From Rhizobiales bacterium 62-47 (lineage in GTDB: Bacteria > Pseudomonadota > Alphaproteobacteria > Rhizobiales > Xanthobacteraceae), in NCBI GenBank assembly GCA_001899255.1, contig MKVX01000018.1, positions 1,303,150 through 1,367,149 on the forward strand: a DNA stretch of 64,000 nt, in the 5' to 3' direction. Position numbers and translations under genes: made by a program. How positions within the stretch are numbered: position 1 is the stretch's first letter; the number at the start of each line of letters is the position of its first letter. The notes under the pieces were generated by a model. The model saw only the letters and a program-made list of their open reading frames with translations, searched no databases and was not told where the DNA came from. Shown here piece after piece: positions 25,537 to 33,882 of this stretch.

Positions 25537-25983
25537 TCAATATTCCTCAGGGCACGGATCAACGATCTTCCACAGCTCAGGTCCGTTCTTGATCTTCTTC
25601 ATCTCGGTGGTCAGCCCACCGTTGCGGCGGATCCAGTCCTTCACGGAGTTCGGGTAATAGGCCATCAGATCCGACGTGCCTTCGAGACTGGTGATCTTGA
25701 TGCCGAACGTGAACGCCTTGTCGTAATAGGCTTGATGAAAACCAAGGCTGGCGCGCGGCGTGACGCAAACCTTGTTCATCGGCACAATGCCGAACACCAG
25801 CGTGCAGGCCGAATTGCAAATACCGTCGATGATGACCCGCTCGCGACGATCGCGAATGCGCTCATACTTCGCCTTGTATTCGGAGACATAGCCGCCATGG
25901 TCGCGCGTGATGTGCAGGTCCGCACGCGCAGGCGTCACCACAACCAACAGCATCAGCGAGAGCAATAATCGGGTCATGCGCAT
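25537..25983 (-). CDS. Secreted protein with ClpP/crotonase-like fold signature (COG3904-like)
   Basis: About 148 residues with an N-terminal signal peptide (MRMTRLLLSLMLLVVVTPARA). The mature part shows GGYVSEYKAKYERIRDRRERVIIDGICNSACTLVFGIVP, then CVTPRASLGFHQAYYD. This resembles periplasmic proteins annotated as COG3904, in which the G-x-C-x-S-A-C-T stretch sits where ClpP has its catalytic Ser. A His follows in LGFHQAY. Whether it is a protease is unknown. Four cysteines could form two disulphides. The start is the ATG at 25983; an ATG at 25977 is close by. Confidence 0.7.
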   Translation of the reverse strand: MRMTRLLLSLMLLVVVTPARADLHITRDHGGYVSEYKAKYERIRDRRERVIIDGICNSACTLVFGIVPMNKVCVTPRASLGFHQAYYDKAFTFGIKITSLEGTSDLMAYYPNSVKDWIRRNGGLTTEMKKIKNGPELWKIVDPCPEEY

Positions 25984-26321
25984 CAAGAGCTAAGCCAACC
26001 GGGTCTATCAGAGCGCTGATGGTTGTCATCCGCAGCCACCAAGCGCCGGAATTCTGGCCTTACTGTGTTTGGATTTCGTTAAGCATCCCCATCATACGAA
26101 ACCCGTCTAAATATCCAACCTATTGTAATTGCTTCATAATATATCATTTCAGGGATTTAGCGTTTGCCCCCTGCCATTCAGGTAAGTCCGCGCCGGCAAG
26201 TTTCCTGTCGTCCTTTCCCGCGATGAACCGTCATTCATCAGCATTAAATCGGCTCGCCCCCTCGTCCGATCCGCAACCTATTATGTGATCTGGCGTTCCT
26301 TCCTTCACATAGGAGGATCAA
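25984..26321. other. AT-rich intergenic spacer
   Basis: About 335 bases. The part from 26060 to 26165 is strikingly AT-rich next to its neighbours (for example TTGTAATTGCTTCATAATATATCATTT). Such drops often mark promoters or joined foreign DNA. The promoter of the secreted small protein at 26322 is expected within it; spacing of any -35/-10 pair is not canonical. An 89-codon frame (26019-26288) is not supported. Confidence 0.5.
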
Positions 26322-26594
26322 ATGAAACTCAAGTCAGTAATGCTTGGATTGGCCGCTGCGGGAGGCCTTGCGCTGAGTGCGGGCACGGCCTCCGCTGCCA
26401 TGCCAAATGGGCTCCCATCATCCAATCAGATCAACAACACCGAACAGGTCCGCTACGTCTGTAATGCATGGGGCCGCTGCTGGTGGCGCCCTAACTACTA
26501 TCGCGGTTACGGCTACTACGGCGGCCCGCGGCGCTACTATGGACCGCGCTACTACGGCGGAGGTCGATACTACGGCCGACGTCATCGGTGGTGA
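26322..26594 (+). CDS. Small secreted Tyr/Gly/Arg-rich protein
   Basis: A 90-residue precursor. An excellent AGGAGG ribosome binding site precedes ATG 26322. A Sec signal (MKLKSVMLGLAAAGGLALSAGTASA) is cut near residue 26. The mature 64 residues carry one Cys pair (VCNAWGRCWW), then a run of Tyr, Gly, Arg and Pro (for example GGPRRYYGPRYYGGGRYYG). It resembles other short exported YG-rich rhizobial proteins of unknown role, related in style to the GCG_CRPN protein at 46250 but without its GCG motif. Structural, surface-adhesive or metal/nucleic-acid binding roles would all be guesses. Confidence 0.82.
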   Translation: MKLKSVMLGLAAAGGLALSAGTASAAMPNGLPSSNQINNTEQVRYVCNAWGRCWWRPNYYRGYGYYGGPRRYYGPRYYGGGRYYGRRHRW

Positions 26595-26743
26595 GCTACC
26601 GACATCTGGACAGCGACGCGAACGAGGGCCTCCGGGCCCTCTTTTCGTTGCGCGGCCGTGCTTCCACTTCTGTAAGAAGTCGATTGAGGAACCGATGGCC
26701 CTTGCCTTGCAGGATAAGTCTGCTAAGCGGGAGGCAGTTACCT

Positions 26744-26820
26744 GCGCTCGTAGCTCAGCTGGATAGAGCATCGGATTTCGATTCCGAGGGTCGGGAGTTC
26801 GAATCTCTCCGAGCGCGCCA
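26744..26820 (+). tRNA. tRNA-Arg (anticodon TCG)
   Basis: A 77-base tRNA with encoded CCA. Acceptor stem GCGCTCG/CGAGCGC with discriminator G, D arm GCTCAGCTGGATAGAGC, and anticodon arm CGGA-TTTCGAT-TCCG giving UCG, which reads CGA and CGG. The T arm is GGGAGTTCGAATCTCTC. An accessory-looking set of genes follows directly downstream. Confidence 0.95.
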
Positions 26821-26903
26821 TTGCTATTCCGGGCCCTATTTGCACTGACCGGGAACCTGACGGCCTGTTCGGCGTTTTCGTCATTCTGGGTGCAGGTGCC
26901 AGG

Positions 26904-29315
26904 ATGGTCGATCAGCCGCCGTCGCTCTCACGCCATCTCGGCTTGGGTGAACGCATAGAGTCGGCGGCAGCAAACGCCAGTCCCGTCGATCCGGTACGGG
27001 TTGCAGCAATCCTGGTGTCCGCCGCAATCATTCTCGCGGCGTTGTATTATGGGCGCGACATCCTCGTTCCGCTGGCATTGGCCTTCCTGCTTAGCTTTGC
27101 CCTCAATCCGGCTGTGACACGTCTAAGGCGTCTGGGTCTGCCACAGATCGTGGCGGTGATCACCGTTATGACGGTGGTGTTTTGCGTCCTCGCTGGATTC
27201 GCACTCATTCTCGGATCGCAGGTGCGCACTCTCAGCGTGGAGTTGCCGAACTACCAATCTACCATGCGGACCAAGCTCGCTTCTTTGCGCGAGAGCTTGA
27301 ATGCGCCCGGCATGTTCGACGGTGCGTTGAAAACGATCGATACCCTGCAAAAGGAAGTCGAGGAAAAGAAAGAGCCGCCGCAAGCCAATGGCGCGAAAGC
27401 CCAACCTGTCGAGATCGTTCCGACTCAAGAAAGCGCCTTTCACCAAGCTCTCACATGGCTTGGTCGCGCCGCGGAGCCACTGGCGACAGCGGGCATTGTG
27501 GTGGTCTTCGTTTTCCTCGCGTTGCTGGACCGGTTGGACCTGCGCGATCGCTTCGTGCGTATGCTGGGGGCGAATATTCACCGCTCTACCGATGCGATGG
27601 ACGAGGCCGGAGCGCGCATCAGTAAATATCTTTTGATGCAACTCATCGTCAACACGACATATGGAGCGCCGATCGCGCTCGGGCTATGGCTAATAGGCGT
27701 CCCCGGAGCCATCCTGTGGGGGACTGTCGCTGCGACGATGCGCTTCGTTCCCTACGTTGGCCCTGCTATCTCCGCGATCTTTCCGATCGCCCTTGCGTTC
27801 GCAATCGATCCGGGATGGCACATGGTGCTATGGACCGTTGCGCTGATTGTCACGCTGGAGCTTGTCAGCAACAACATCGTTGAGCCCTTGCTTTACGGAT
27901 CGAGTACCGGCCTGTCGGCGATGTCGCTGATCGCAGCTGCGATCTTCTGGACTGCTCTATGGGGCCCGATCGGACTTGTTCTATCGACCCCGCTCACCGT
28001 CTGTGTGCTCGTAATAGGTCGGCATCTTCCGCAACTACAGTTTCTTGACGTTCTATTGGGGTCTGCTCCAGCGCTTGACCTTCCGACTCGCGTCTATCAG
28101 AGACTGATCGCAAATGATCCCGATGAGGCAATAGACATAGCAAATACGGCGATTGAGAGTAGCTCGGTCACAGAGTTCTATAACGACGTGGGCATAGAAG
28201 TTCTGCGCCAAGCCAGTGAGGATCACGGCGGTGTGGCGACCGCCGAACATCGACTTCGAATCTCCAATGGCATGGATGCCCTTCTGGAGGATATCGGCGA
28301 ACAGTATCCACCCAAGATCGATCCCTTGCAGAGACCGTCCGTCGTCTGCATTGGCGGAAAATGGGAGATCGATACTATCGCGGCCATGATGCTAACGCAG
28401 GCTCTGCTGCTGAAAGAGATTGCGGCTCATGCGCGTCCGGCGGCGTCAATCAACGCAGATTATATCGCGAAGCTCGATCTGGAAGGCGCAAAAACTGTTT
28501 GCCTGAGTTATTTCTCCAGCGAGCCGGCTATCCCAGCCCGCCATTTCTGTCGACGCCTGCGTCGCCGTTGGCCAGACCTGAAGATCGTTCTGGCTCTTTG
28601 GAATTCCCGTGCCGAGCTACTCACCGACGAGAAGATAAAAAGCATAGGAGCCGATGAGGTCGTAACATCGATCGATGAGGCCGTGCAGAGGATCCATCAG
28701 ATGTTGTCACCAGGGCCGGAGCAGGATTTTCTGCAGCCCGAGATCCCCGACAATGACGCCGAACGCGTGAACGCGCTGCATGCGACGGGGATTCTCGATG
28801 GCCATGCTCAGGAAGATCTTGATGCCCTCGCCAAGCGCGCCGCCGATGTATTCAATACGGATTTCGCGATGATATCGCTTATCGACGAGACTCGCGAGAT
28901 CGTAGCCGGGAAGAGCGGTACGCTTCCGCGAAATTTGACGGACGACTTTGGAAAGATGGTTTCCATGCCGCGCGATCATTCGATTTGCGGTCATGTCATC
29001 GCGGACGGTGAGACGCTCGTCATTCCCGACATTGAGCGTGACCCGCGCTTTGCTGATAATCCCGCGCTCGATATTCGCGGTGTCCGGTTTTACGCCGGTG
29101 CCCCTCTTCGAACCAAAGAGGGATATGTTCTTGGAACGCTATGCGTTCTTGATCCAGAACCGCGCACGCCCGATGAGAGCGAGGTCAAACTGCTCGAGTC
29201 TATGGCAGCAGATGCGATGCAGATCATTACGCCCGACAAGATTGGGGAAGAAATCCCCACAAAACAAAAGAAGCAAGCATCAACCGCCACTCTGGGACAG
29301 GCCATACCGAAATGA
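26904..29315 (+). CDS. AI-2E/PerM-type permease fused to a cobalamin-binding-like module and a GAF domain
   Basis: An 803-residue, apparently intact fusion. Residues 30-375 are an AI-2E-type permease (YqfA/PerM): several membrane helices, a large loop at 105-190, and the conserved TMRFVPYVGPAISAIFPIALAF and NNIVEPLLYGSSTGLSAMSL. Residues 395-470 look like the four-helix cap of B12-binding proteins (LIANDPDEAIDIANTA, then AEHRLRISNGMDALL). Residues 478-600 look like the following Rossmann B12 domain, but the DxHxxG His is missing (KWEIDTIA). Residues 635-775 are a GAF domain (HSICGHVI, GAPLRTKEGYVLGTLCVLD). The usual family length is about 350, so more than half is added. Permease substrate is unknown; the tail suggests signal-gated transport (inference). 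It sits 83 bases after tRNA-Arg. Confidence 0.85.
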   Translation: MVDQPPSLSRHLGLGERIESAAANASPVDPVRVAAILVSAAIILAALYYGRDILVPLALAFLLSFALNPAVTRLRRLGLPQIVAVITVMTVVFCVLAGFALILGSQVRTLSVELPNYQSTMRTKLASLRESLNAPGMFDGALKTIDTLQKEVEEKKEPPQANGAKAQPVEIVPTQESAFHQALTWLGRAAEPLATAGIVVVFVFLALLDRLDLRDRFVRMLGANIHRSTDAMDEAGARISKYLLMQLIVNTTYGAPIALGLWLIGVPGAILWGTVAATMRFVPYVGPAISAIFPIALAFAIDPGWHMVLWTVALIVTLELVSNNIVEPLLYGSSTGLSAMSLIAAAIFWTALWGPIGLVLSTPLTVCVLVIGRHLPQLQFLDVLLGSAPALDLPTRVYQRLIANDPDEAIDIANTAIESSSVTEFYNDVGIEVLRQASEDHGGVATAEHRLRISNGMDALLEDIGEQYPPKIDPLQRPSVVCIGGKWEIDTIAAMMLTQALLLKEIAAHARPAASINADYIAKLDLEGAKTVCLSYFSSEPAIPARHFCRRLRRRWPDLKIVLALWNSRAELLTDEKIKSIGADEVVTSIDEAVQRIHQMLSPGPEQDFLQPEIPDNDAERVNALHATGILDGHAQEDLDALAKRAADVFNTDFAMISLIDETREIVAGKSGTLPRNLTDDFGKMVSMPRDHSICGHVIADGETLVIPDIERDPRFADNPALDIRGVRFYAGAPLRTKEGYVLGTLCVLDPEPRTPDESEVKLLESMAADAMQIITPDKIGEEIPTKQKKQASTATLGQAIPK

Positions 29316-29508
29316 GATGGCGACAAGCACGAAATAGGCGCAACGCGAAGCCTTGACCGCCGCGCCACTCCACTTGGAATGCTGCTCTCGATGGAAATTG
29401 GTACATGGTCGAACTACGCGCCGGGGCCGGCCATGCCACGCGAACTTTAACTTAATTCGCTCGCCGGAACTTCCCTCGCCTCTGCATCGGGACGAGCCCG
29501 GCTCGCGC

Positions 29509-29667
29509 TCAGAATCGCTGCGCCGACGGCAGAAAGATTCCGAAGATCATCGCCCACAGTGAGAGCGTCAGTCCGAAACCGCTCCATATGAAGATGGTCA
29601 GCAATGCCTGCCCCTCTTCTGCGGAATGAGCCATCCGCCGCAACTTGCTATTGATAAACCTGCGCAT
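29509..29667 (-). CDS. 52-residue single-span membrane protein
   Basis: A short gene with AGGAGG nine bases before ATG 29667, a strong signal for such a small frame. The product starts with a basic, amphipathic part (MRRFINSKLRRMAHSAEEG) and then one membrane helix (ALLTIFIWSGFGLTLSLWAMIFGIFL), ending PSAQRF. The positive-inside rule puts its N-terminus in the cytoplasm. It lies opposite and between the permease fusion and the PilZ gene. No family is recognised; a small regulatory or accessory membrane subunit is plausible only. Confidence 0.65.
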   Translation of the reverse strand: MRRFINSKLRRMAHSAEEGQALLTIFIWSGFGLTLSLWAMIFGIFLPSAQRF

Positions 29668-29819
29668 CCACACTTTCCTCCTGCCGGGTCGTGCAATGAT
29701 GCGTCGATGGGTACCGCCGCAGGTTCAGCCCCAGGGCCCAATACTCACACCATCGTGAGCGCCGTTGCCATGTTTTGCTTCCGGTGCGGACCTAAGAATG
29801 CCCTTACGGGTTGCCATCG

Positions 29820-30059
29820 ATGGACGAACGTCGCAGGATTCATCGCCAGCGTGTATTCAAGGCCGGAGCGATTTCGTTCGGCGGCGCATCCATCGATTGT
29901 ACCGTTCGAAATCTGACATCGCTGGGCGCATCGCTGCAGGTCGCAAGCCCGCTCGGCATTCCCGACCGTTTCACGCTCTTGCTGCGAGCTGACGACACGA
30001 CGCGCGAATGCGTGGTCGTATGGCGAAAATTGAAACAAATCGGCGTGTCATTCTGCTGA
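29820..30059 (+). CDS. Single-domain PilZ protein
   Basis: A 79-residue protein that is one PilZ domain, the cyclic di-GMP receptor fold. The strand pattern RVFKAGAISFGGASIDCTVRNLTSLGASLQVASPLGIPDRFTLLL ends in a CVVVWRKLKQIGVSF strand. The RxxxR of the N-terminal c-di-GMP switch reads ERRRIHRQRVFKAG here, with several candidate Args, and the D/NxSxxG motif reads VRNLTSLGASL, with Thr instead of Ser. Binding is likely but not certain. The ATG at 29820 is used; a TTG nine bases upstream gives the same product with three more residues. No effector gene adjoins. Confidence 0.8.
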   Translation: MDERRRIHRQRVFKAGAISFGGASIDCTVRNLTSLGASLQVASPLGIPDRFTLLLRADDTTRECVVVWRKLKQIGVSFC

Positions 30060-30097
30060 ATTGATTCACCAAGGCGACTTCGAGAGGCTGCGTTGCC

Positions 30098-30355
30098 TCA
30101 CCGCTCGCCGGTACTGGTGGGCTGAAAGACCACAGGGCGCTCTTTGGCCCGCTTGCGTGCTGCCGCAACTGCGTTGGCAAAATCTGCGGCATCGAACCAG
30201 TCCAGCGACTCCATCGGTGCCGCCAGGTCATCTTCCCAGATCCGCGATACGCCGATGTCGAACTGGCCGTCGAGTTTCTTGTCGACAGCCTGAATACCAA
30301 GGCCAGTCACCGCCCATTGTCGCCCGAGCCAATAGATATCGCGGTGGAGCGTCAT
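30098..30355 (-). CDS. Small conserved hypothetical protein
   Basis: An 85-residue soluble protein, not recognised. The start at 30355 has GAGGAAA directly upstream, so I prefer it to 30394. It begins MTLHRDIYWLGRQWAVTGLGIQAVDKKLDGQFDIGVSRIWEDDL and ends in a helix (AADFANAVAAARKRAKERP). There are no cysteines, membrane segments or known motifs. It is convergent with the PilZ gene 38 bases away. The 400 bases upstream of it (30356-30758) hold nothing that I can support. Confidence 0.55.
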   Translation of the reverse strand: MTLHRDIYWLGRQWAVTGLGIQAVDKKLDGQFDIGVSRIWEDDLAAPMESLDWFDAADFANAVAAARKRAKERPVVFQPTSTGER

Positions 30356-30758
30356 TTTCCTCAGTACGAATGATTCGCCTGCGCCACAGGCCAATCTACA
30401 AATTGCTGCGTATCGCGCCCGGCTTCAATTCACCACGGAAACAGACCGCGCGGCTAACCGCTGTTTTCAACACCTTAAAGCGCGACCAATGCGCGCGGGC
30501 AGCTTGGAATATCTAGCCGGGACGAGTTCCCGCTCCGATTGCCCGGGAACGCCGGGCCGTGGTATTGCCTAATCTGCCGGTAAGTCGTTCGCGGTTGCCA
30601 TGACTTGGGCCCAGCACTACTCGAATTGACGGCATTGCAGTGCCAGCCCCACGTTCCGTCGTCTGCGGGCGACAAATGCCGCGTTGACGTGCCCGGACCG
30701 GCTTTGGCATAAACGAGACCGGATGGTGCGTTTGTAGCGTTACGACGACTGGGGCAAG
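30356..30758. other. Gene-poor spacer
   Basis: About 400 bases between a leftward small gene and the GrlR-like gene. It should hold promoters for both. Overlapping frames (30513-31142 on the minus strand among them) are antisense shadows of the GrlR-like gene. Confidence 0.4.
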
Positions 30759-31109
30759 ATGAAGAACGGGCTGTATTCGATCCACGTCGATTTGCTCGAC
30801 GGACGGACCGGCAAGGGCAGCGGCGTAATCGTATTCCGCGACGGCAAGCTCCTTGGCGGAGATGCCTACCTGTTCTACGTCGGCAGCTACAGCGTCAGCG
30901 GCTCGACCTTCAAGGGCGAAGTGCAGGTCAACCAGCACACGCCGAGCAGCACCGAAAGCCCGTTGTTCGGTGGTCAGAATCAGCCCGTCGGCATCGGCGT
31001 GACCGGAACGTTCACCGATACCACCGGAACGATGAATGGTACCGCCCTGGTTGGCAAGGCCAGCCAGATCTTCAAGGCCACCTTGCGCCGCCTCGCCGAC
31101 GCCGACTAA
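30759..31109 (+). CDS. GrlR-family regulatory-like protein
   Basis: A 116-residue protein matching the GrlR fold: MKNGLYSIHVDLLDGRTGKGSGVIVFRDGKLLGGDAYLFYVGSYSV, then a beta-rich SGSTFKGEVQVNQHT and a GVTGTFTDTTGTMNGTALVG strand pair. In enteropathogenic E. coli GrlR binds the activator GrlA and represses type III secretion. Relatives in rhizobia occur without a type III system, and none is visible here, so a lipocalin-like ligand- or protein-binding role is the safer reading. It is convergent with the histidine kinase gene and 52 bases from its end. Confidence 0.75.
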   Translation: MKNGLYSIHVDLLDGRTGKGSGVIVFRDGKLLGGDAYLFYVGSYSVSGSTFKGEVQVNQHTPSSTESPLFGGQNQPVGIGVTGTFTDTTGTMNGTALVGKASQIFKATLRRLADAD

Positions 31110-31160
31110 CTCACCGCGCGGCATTTCCGAGGCCGGCGACACCTGCGCTGCGTGATGACG

Positions 31161-32990
31161 TCAAACGCGATCGGAGCCAACCTCTGGAGGCGCGACGCGC
31201 GGCAGAACCATCCGAACACGCGTTCCTTCGTTGGGTGCTGACTGCAACTGGATGCGTCCACCCAGCCTGCTCGTCACGATGCTGTAGACGATGTGCAGGC
31301 CGAGCCCCGTTCCGCCCTCATTACGCCGCGTGGTGAAGAACGGATCGAATGCCCTGCGCCGAATCTCCGGGCTCATGCCGCAACCGTTGTCGGAGAACAG
31401 CACTTCCACGTGGTCGTCGCCGGACTCCTGAACCTTGATCTGAACTTCGCCTCCGCCCCCATCGGGGAACGCGTGCGCCACCGCGTTCAGGAACAGGTTG
31501 GTCAGCACCTGCCCGTAAGGACCAGGATAGCTGTTCATGATGAGGTTCGGCTTGCAGTCCACTGTCAGGGTCAGGTTCTGCTTGCGGACCCCGGGGCGCA
31601 GGCTCATCACCACCTGCTCGGTCAGGTCGGCAAGATCGAATGTGCGCTGGTCGGAATAGCTGCGATCTGCGGCCACCTGCTTGAACGATTGAATGAGCTC
31701 GGCGGCGCGATTCAGGTTCGCGACAAGTTGCGAAGCTGCGCTGCGGCTGGCCTCGATGAATTCGTTGAGACTTGAACGACGTAATTCACCGCGCGCGGCC
31801 TGCTCTGCGAATGCCGCCACCTTGCGCTCCAGCGACGAGGCCACGGTGAGGCTGATGCCAACCGGATTGTTGACCTCGTGCGCAACACCTGCCACCAGAC
31901 GGCCAAGAGCGGCGAGCTTTTCCGCCTCGATCAGCGAGTTCTGCGTTTCCGTGAGATTGCGCAATGCCGCTTCGGCGGCATCTTTTGCTTTGCGCATCTC
32001 GAACTCGACGCGCTTGCGTTCGCCGATATCCAGCGCAACGGTCACGATATTTTCGATCTCGCCATCCGAATTGCGCAGCGGCAATTTGTTGACGAGCCAC
32101 TGGCGCATCGCACCCGCGGAGTCGACATACTCCTCCTCGTAGAAGCCGAGTTCCTTGCCTGTCTCGATCACCTGCCGATCGTTGTCGTCGGTTTTCTGCG
32201 CGCCGTAGCGCGACATCAAATCGCTCGTTGTCCGGCCGATTGCATCCTCTGGTTCGATGTTGAAGATACGCGCCATGTAGCGGTTCATCAGCACGTAGCG
32301 AAGCTTCGTGTCCTTGACATTGATGACCGCAGGAACGGTGTCGATCACCTGCTGCAAGCGGCGGCGGCTTTCCGCGAGCGCCTGCTCCGCCCGTTTCTGA
32401 TTGGTGATGTCCCGAACCGTGCCCTCGTAACGGATCACCGTACCGGATTCATCGCGGATCGTCGTCGCGCTGTCAGACAGCCACAACATGGTGCCGTCGA
32501 GCTGTCTTACCTGATATTCAAATTCGCGAACCATGCCGTCGCGCGCCATACGCAACTGATACTCGGCCCGAACATCGGGGTCGACGTAAACGGTGTGGGC
32601 AATATCGACCACGCCTTCGATAAGTTCTTCCGGCGATTCGTAACCCATCATGCGCGCGAGCGCCGGATTGGCATTGAGCAGCAAACCGCCCGGCGTCGTC
32701 ACATAGATTCCGTCGAGCGAACTGTCGAACAGTTTGCGATAGCTTTCTTCAGCCTCGGCATAACGTCGCTCGGCAAGCGAGCGTCGCGCCGCTTCCTGTT
32801 TCTTCGCGGCCGGAGTGGCAGGCCCGAGCCAGAAACGCAGGCCGATGGCCATAGCGACAATGCCGAGGGCCAATCCGCCAAGGCCGACGGCGATGGAAAA
32901 TGCGTGCAGGTAAATAAAATCTGCCACGGATTGAGAAAAAATGGCGGCAAGCTGCCACGACATGAATGCGTTCGACCATGAATCTGACAT
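31161..32990 (-). CDS. Membrane-bound PAS sensor histidine kinase
   Basis: A two-component sensor of about 609 residues. One N-terminal membrane helix (about 30-55) is followed by a coiled linker, two PAS domains (about 82-197 and 210-327), a short coiled coil, a HisKA-type dimerisation domain with the phosphorylated His at about residue 371 in GVAHEVNNPVG, and a HATPase with NAVAHAF (N box), DNGCGMSPE (G1), FFTTRRNEGGTGLGLHIV (F and G2 boxes). The AHEVNNP form places it with the HPK4-like kinases. No response regulator is adjacent, so it is an orphan kinase. The start is the ATG at 32990; a TTG at 32999 is possible. Confidence 0.9.
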   Translation of the reverse strand: MSDSWSNAFMSWQLAAIFSQSVADFIYLHAFSIAVGLGGLALGIVAMAIGLRFWLGPATPAAKKQEAARRSLAERRYAEAEESYRKLFDSSLDGIYVTTPGGLLLNANPALARMMGYESPEELIEGVVDIAHTVYVDPDVRAEYQLRMARDGMVREFEYQVRQLDGTMLWLSDSATTIRDESGTVIRYEGTVRDITNQKRAEQALAESRRRLQQVIDTVPAVINVKDTKLRYVLMNRYMARIFNIEPEDAIGRTTSDLMSRYGAQKTDDNDRQVIETGKELGFYEEEYVDSAGAMRQWLVNKLPLRNSDGEIENIVTVALDIGERKRVEFEMRKAKDAAEAALRNLTETQNSLIEAEKLAALGRLVAGVAHEVNNPVGISLTVASSLERKVAAFAEQAARGELRRSSLNEFIEASRSAASQLVANLNRAAELIQSFKQVAADRSYSDQRTFDLADLTEQVVMSLRPGVRKQNLTLTVDCKPNLIMNSYPGPYGQVLTNLFLNAVAHAFPDGGGGEVQIKVQESGDDHVEVLFSDNGCGMSPEIRRRAFDPFFTTRRNEGGTGLGLHIVYSIVTSRLGGRIQLQSAPNEGTRVRMVLPRVAPPEVGSDRV

Positions 32991-33070
32991 CGCCCGCAAT
33001 TGAGCAGATGTGCTGTCAGTCTAACATAATTGGAGATTTCCCGCAGACGAACGAAATGCCGCCACGGCGT

Positions 33071-33865
33071 TCAGACTCCCCCGGATACGTCGAACAACTC
33101 GCCGTCATAGCCGGCTTCGGCGGGAATCCGCAGCAGGCGCCTATCCCCGTCCCGGCTGACGACCGGCATGACTGTCACCACCGCAGACCGCCCGGCGTCC
33201 GCCAGCGCGGCCTCGACGGTCGGCTGCTTCCCGAGCCGGATCAGGTTGCGGGTCGTCGGAAACGGCAGTTTGAACCGGCCGCTCGCTCCGCCCTCGACGG
33301 CCTCGCGCGGCGAAACCCAGATCGAATCGGTGGCTTCCTTGCCGTCGTGGACGCCGACCTGTTCCGGCGGCGCCTTGGCGATGAAGAAATGCGTATCGAA
33401 CCGCTTCGGCATGCCGACCGGGGTGATCCAGTGCGCGTAATGCGCGAGTTGATCGAGCGCCAAAACCAGACCGTTATCCGCGACGATGCGGGCGAAACTC
33501 TCCTTGCCCTCGCACAGCGCGGTGCGGTGCGTCTGACCGATCTCGCCGGCCCGACCCGCGGTCACCAATTGGGCCGATCCTCGCGGACGTGCCAGCAGGA
33601 TACCGCTTTCCTCGAAAGTCTCGCGAATCGCGGCAATCCGGAATTTCAGCGACGCCGCGTCAAAACCCTGACGGTTGTCGTAGAGCTCCGGTGCATCGAC
33701 GATGTCCTGATCTCCCGCATCGACGCTGCCGCCGGGAAACACCAGCGCGCCGGAGGCAAACTCGATCTGATAGTGTCGCACCATCATGAACACTTCGATG
33801 CCACCGCGATTACGCAGCAGCAAAATGGTGGACGCGGGGCGCGCGGGGGCCGGTTCTGCGGACAT
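33071..33865 (-). CDS. NUDIX hydrolase
   Basis: Probable Mg-dependent pyrophosphohydrolase of 264 residues, longer than a minimal Nudix domain. The Nudix box is split: SGALVFPGGSVDAGDQ, a ~40-residue insert, and RIAAIRETFEESGILLARP, which carries the REx2EExG metal-binding core. This wider spacing is known in the CoA-pyrophosphatase and RppH-unlike NUDT19-type group. Its location as the last gene of a CoA-ester metabolism set supports a CoA or acyl-CoA diphosphatase, an inference. It is 17 bases after the DapA-like gene. Confidence 0.86.
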   Translation of the reverse strand: MSAEPAPARPASTILLLRNRGGIEVFMMVRHYQIEFASGALVFPGGSVDAGDQDIVDAPELYDNRQGFDAASLKFRIAAIRETFEESGILLARPRGSAQLVTAGRAGEIGQTHRTALCEGKESFARIVADNGLVLALDQLAHYAHWITPVGMPKRFDTHFFIAKAPPEQVGVHDGKEATDSIWVSPREAVEGGASGRFKLPFPTTRNLIRLGKQPTVEAALADAGRSAVVTVMPVVSRDGDRRLLRIPAEAGYDGELFDVSGGV

Positions 33866-33882
33866 CGTTGGTTTCCTCCGGA

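Noticed and set aside
26019-26288. 89-codon frame in the AT-rich spacer
   Set aside because: Codon composition differs from all genes here and no ribosome binding site is present; more likely a promoter or foreign spacer.
26744-26820. tRNA-Arg as attachment site of a complete integrative element
   Set aside because: No integrase, relaxase or second copy of the tRNA 3' end was found within the window.
13993-26820. tRNA-Leu and tRNA-Arg acceptor stems as direct repeats bounding an element
   Set aside because: The shared seven-base stem GCGCTCG is short, the tRNAs differ elsewhere and lie on opposite strands; chance or shared identity elements explain it.
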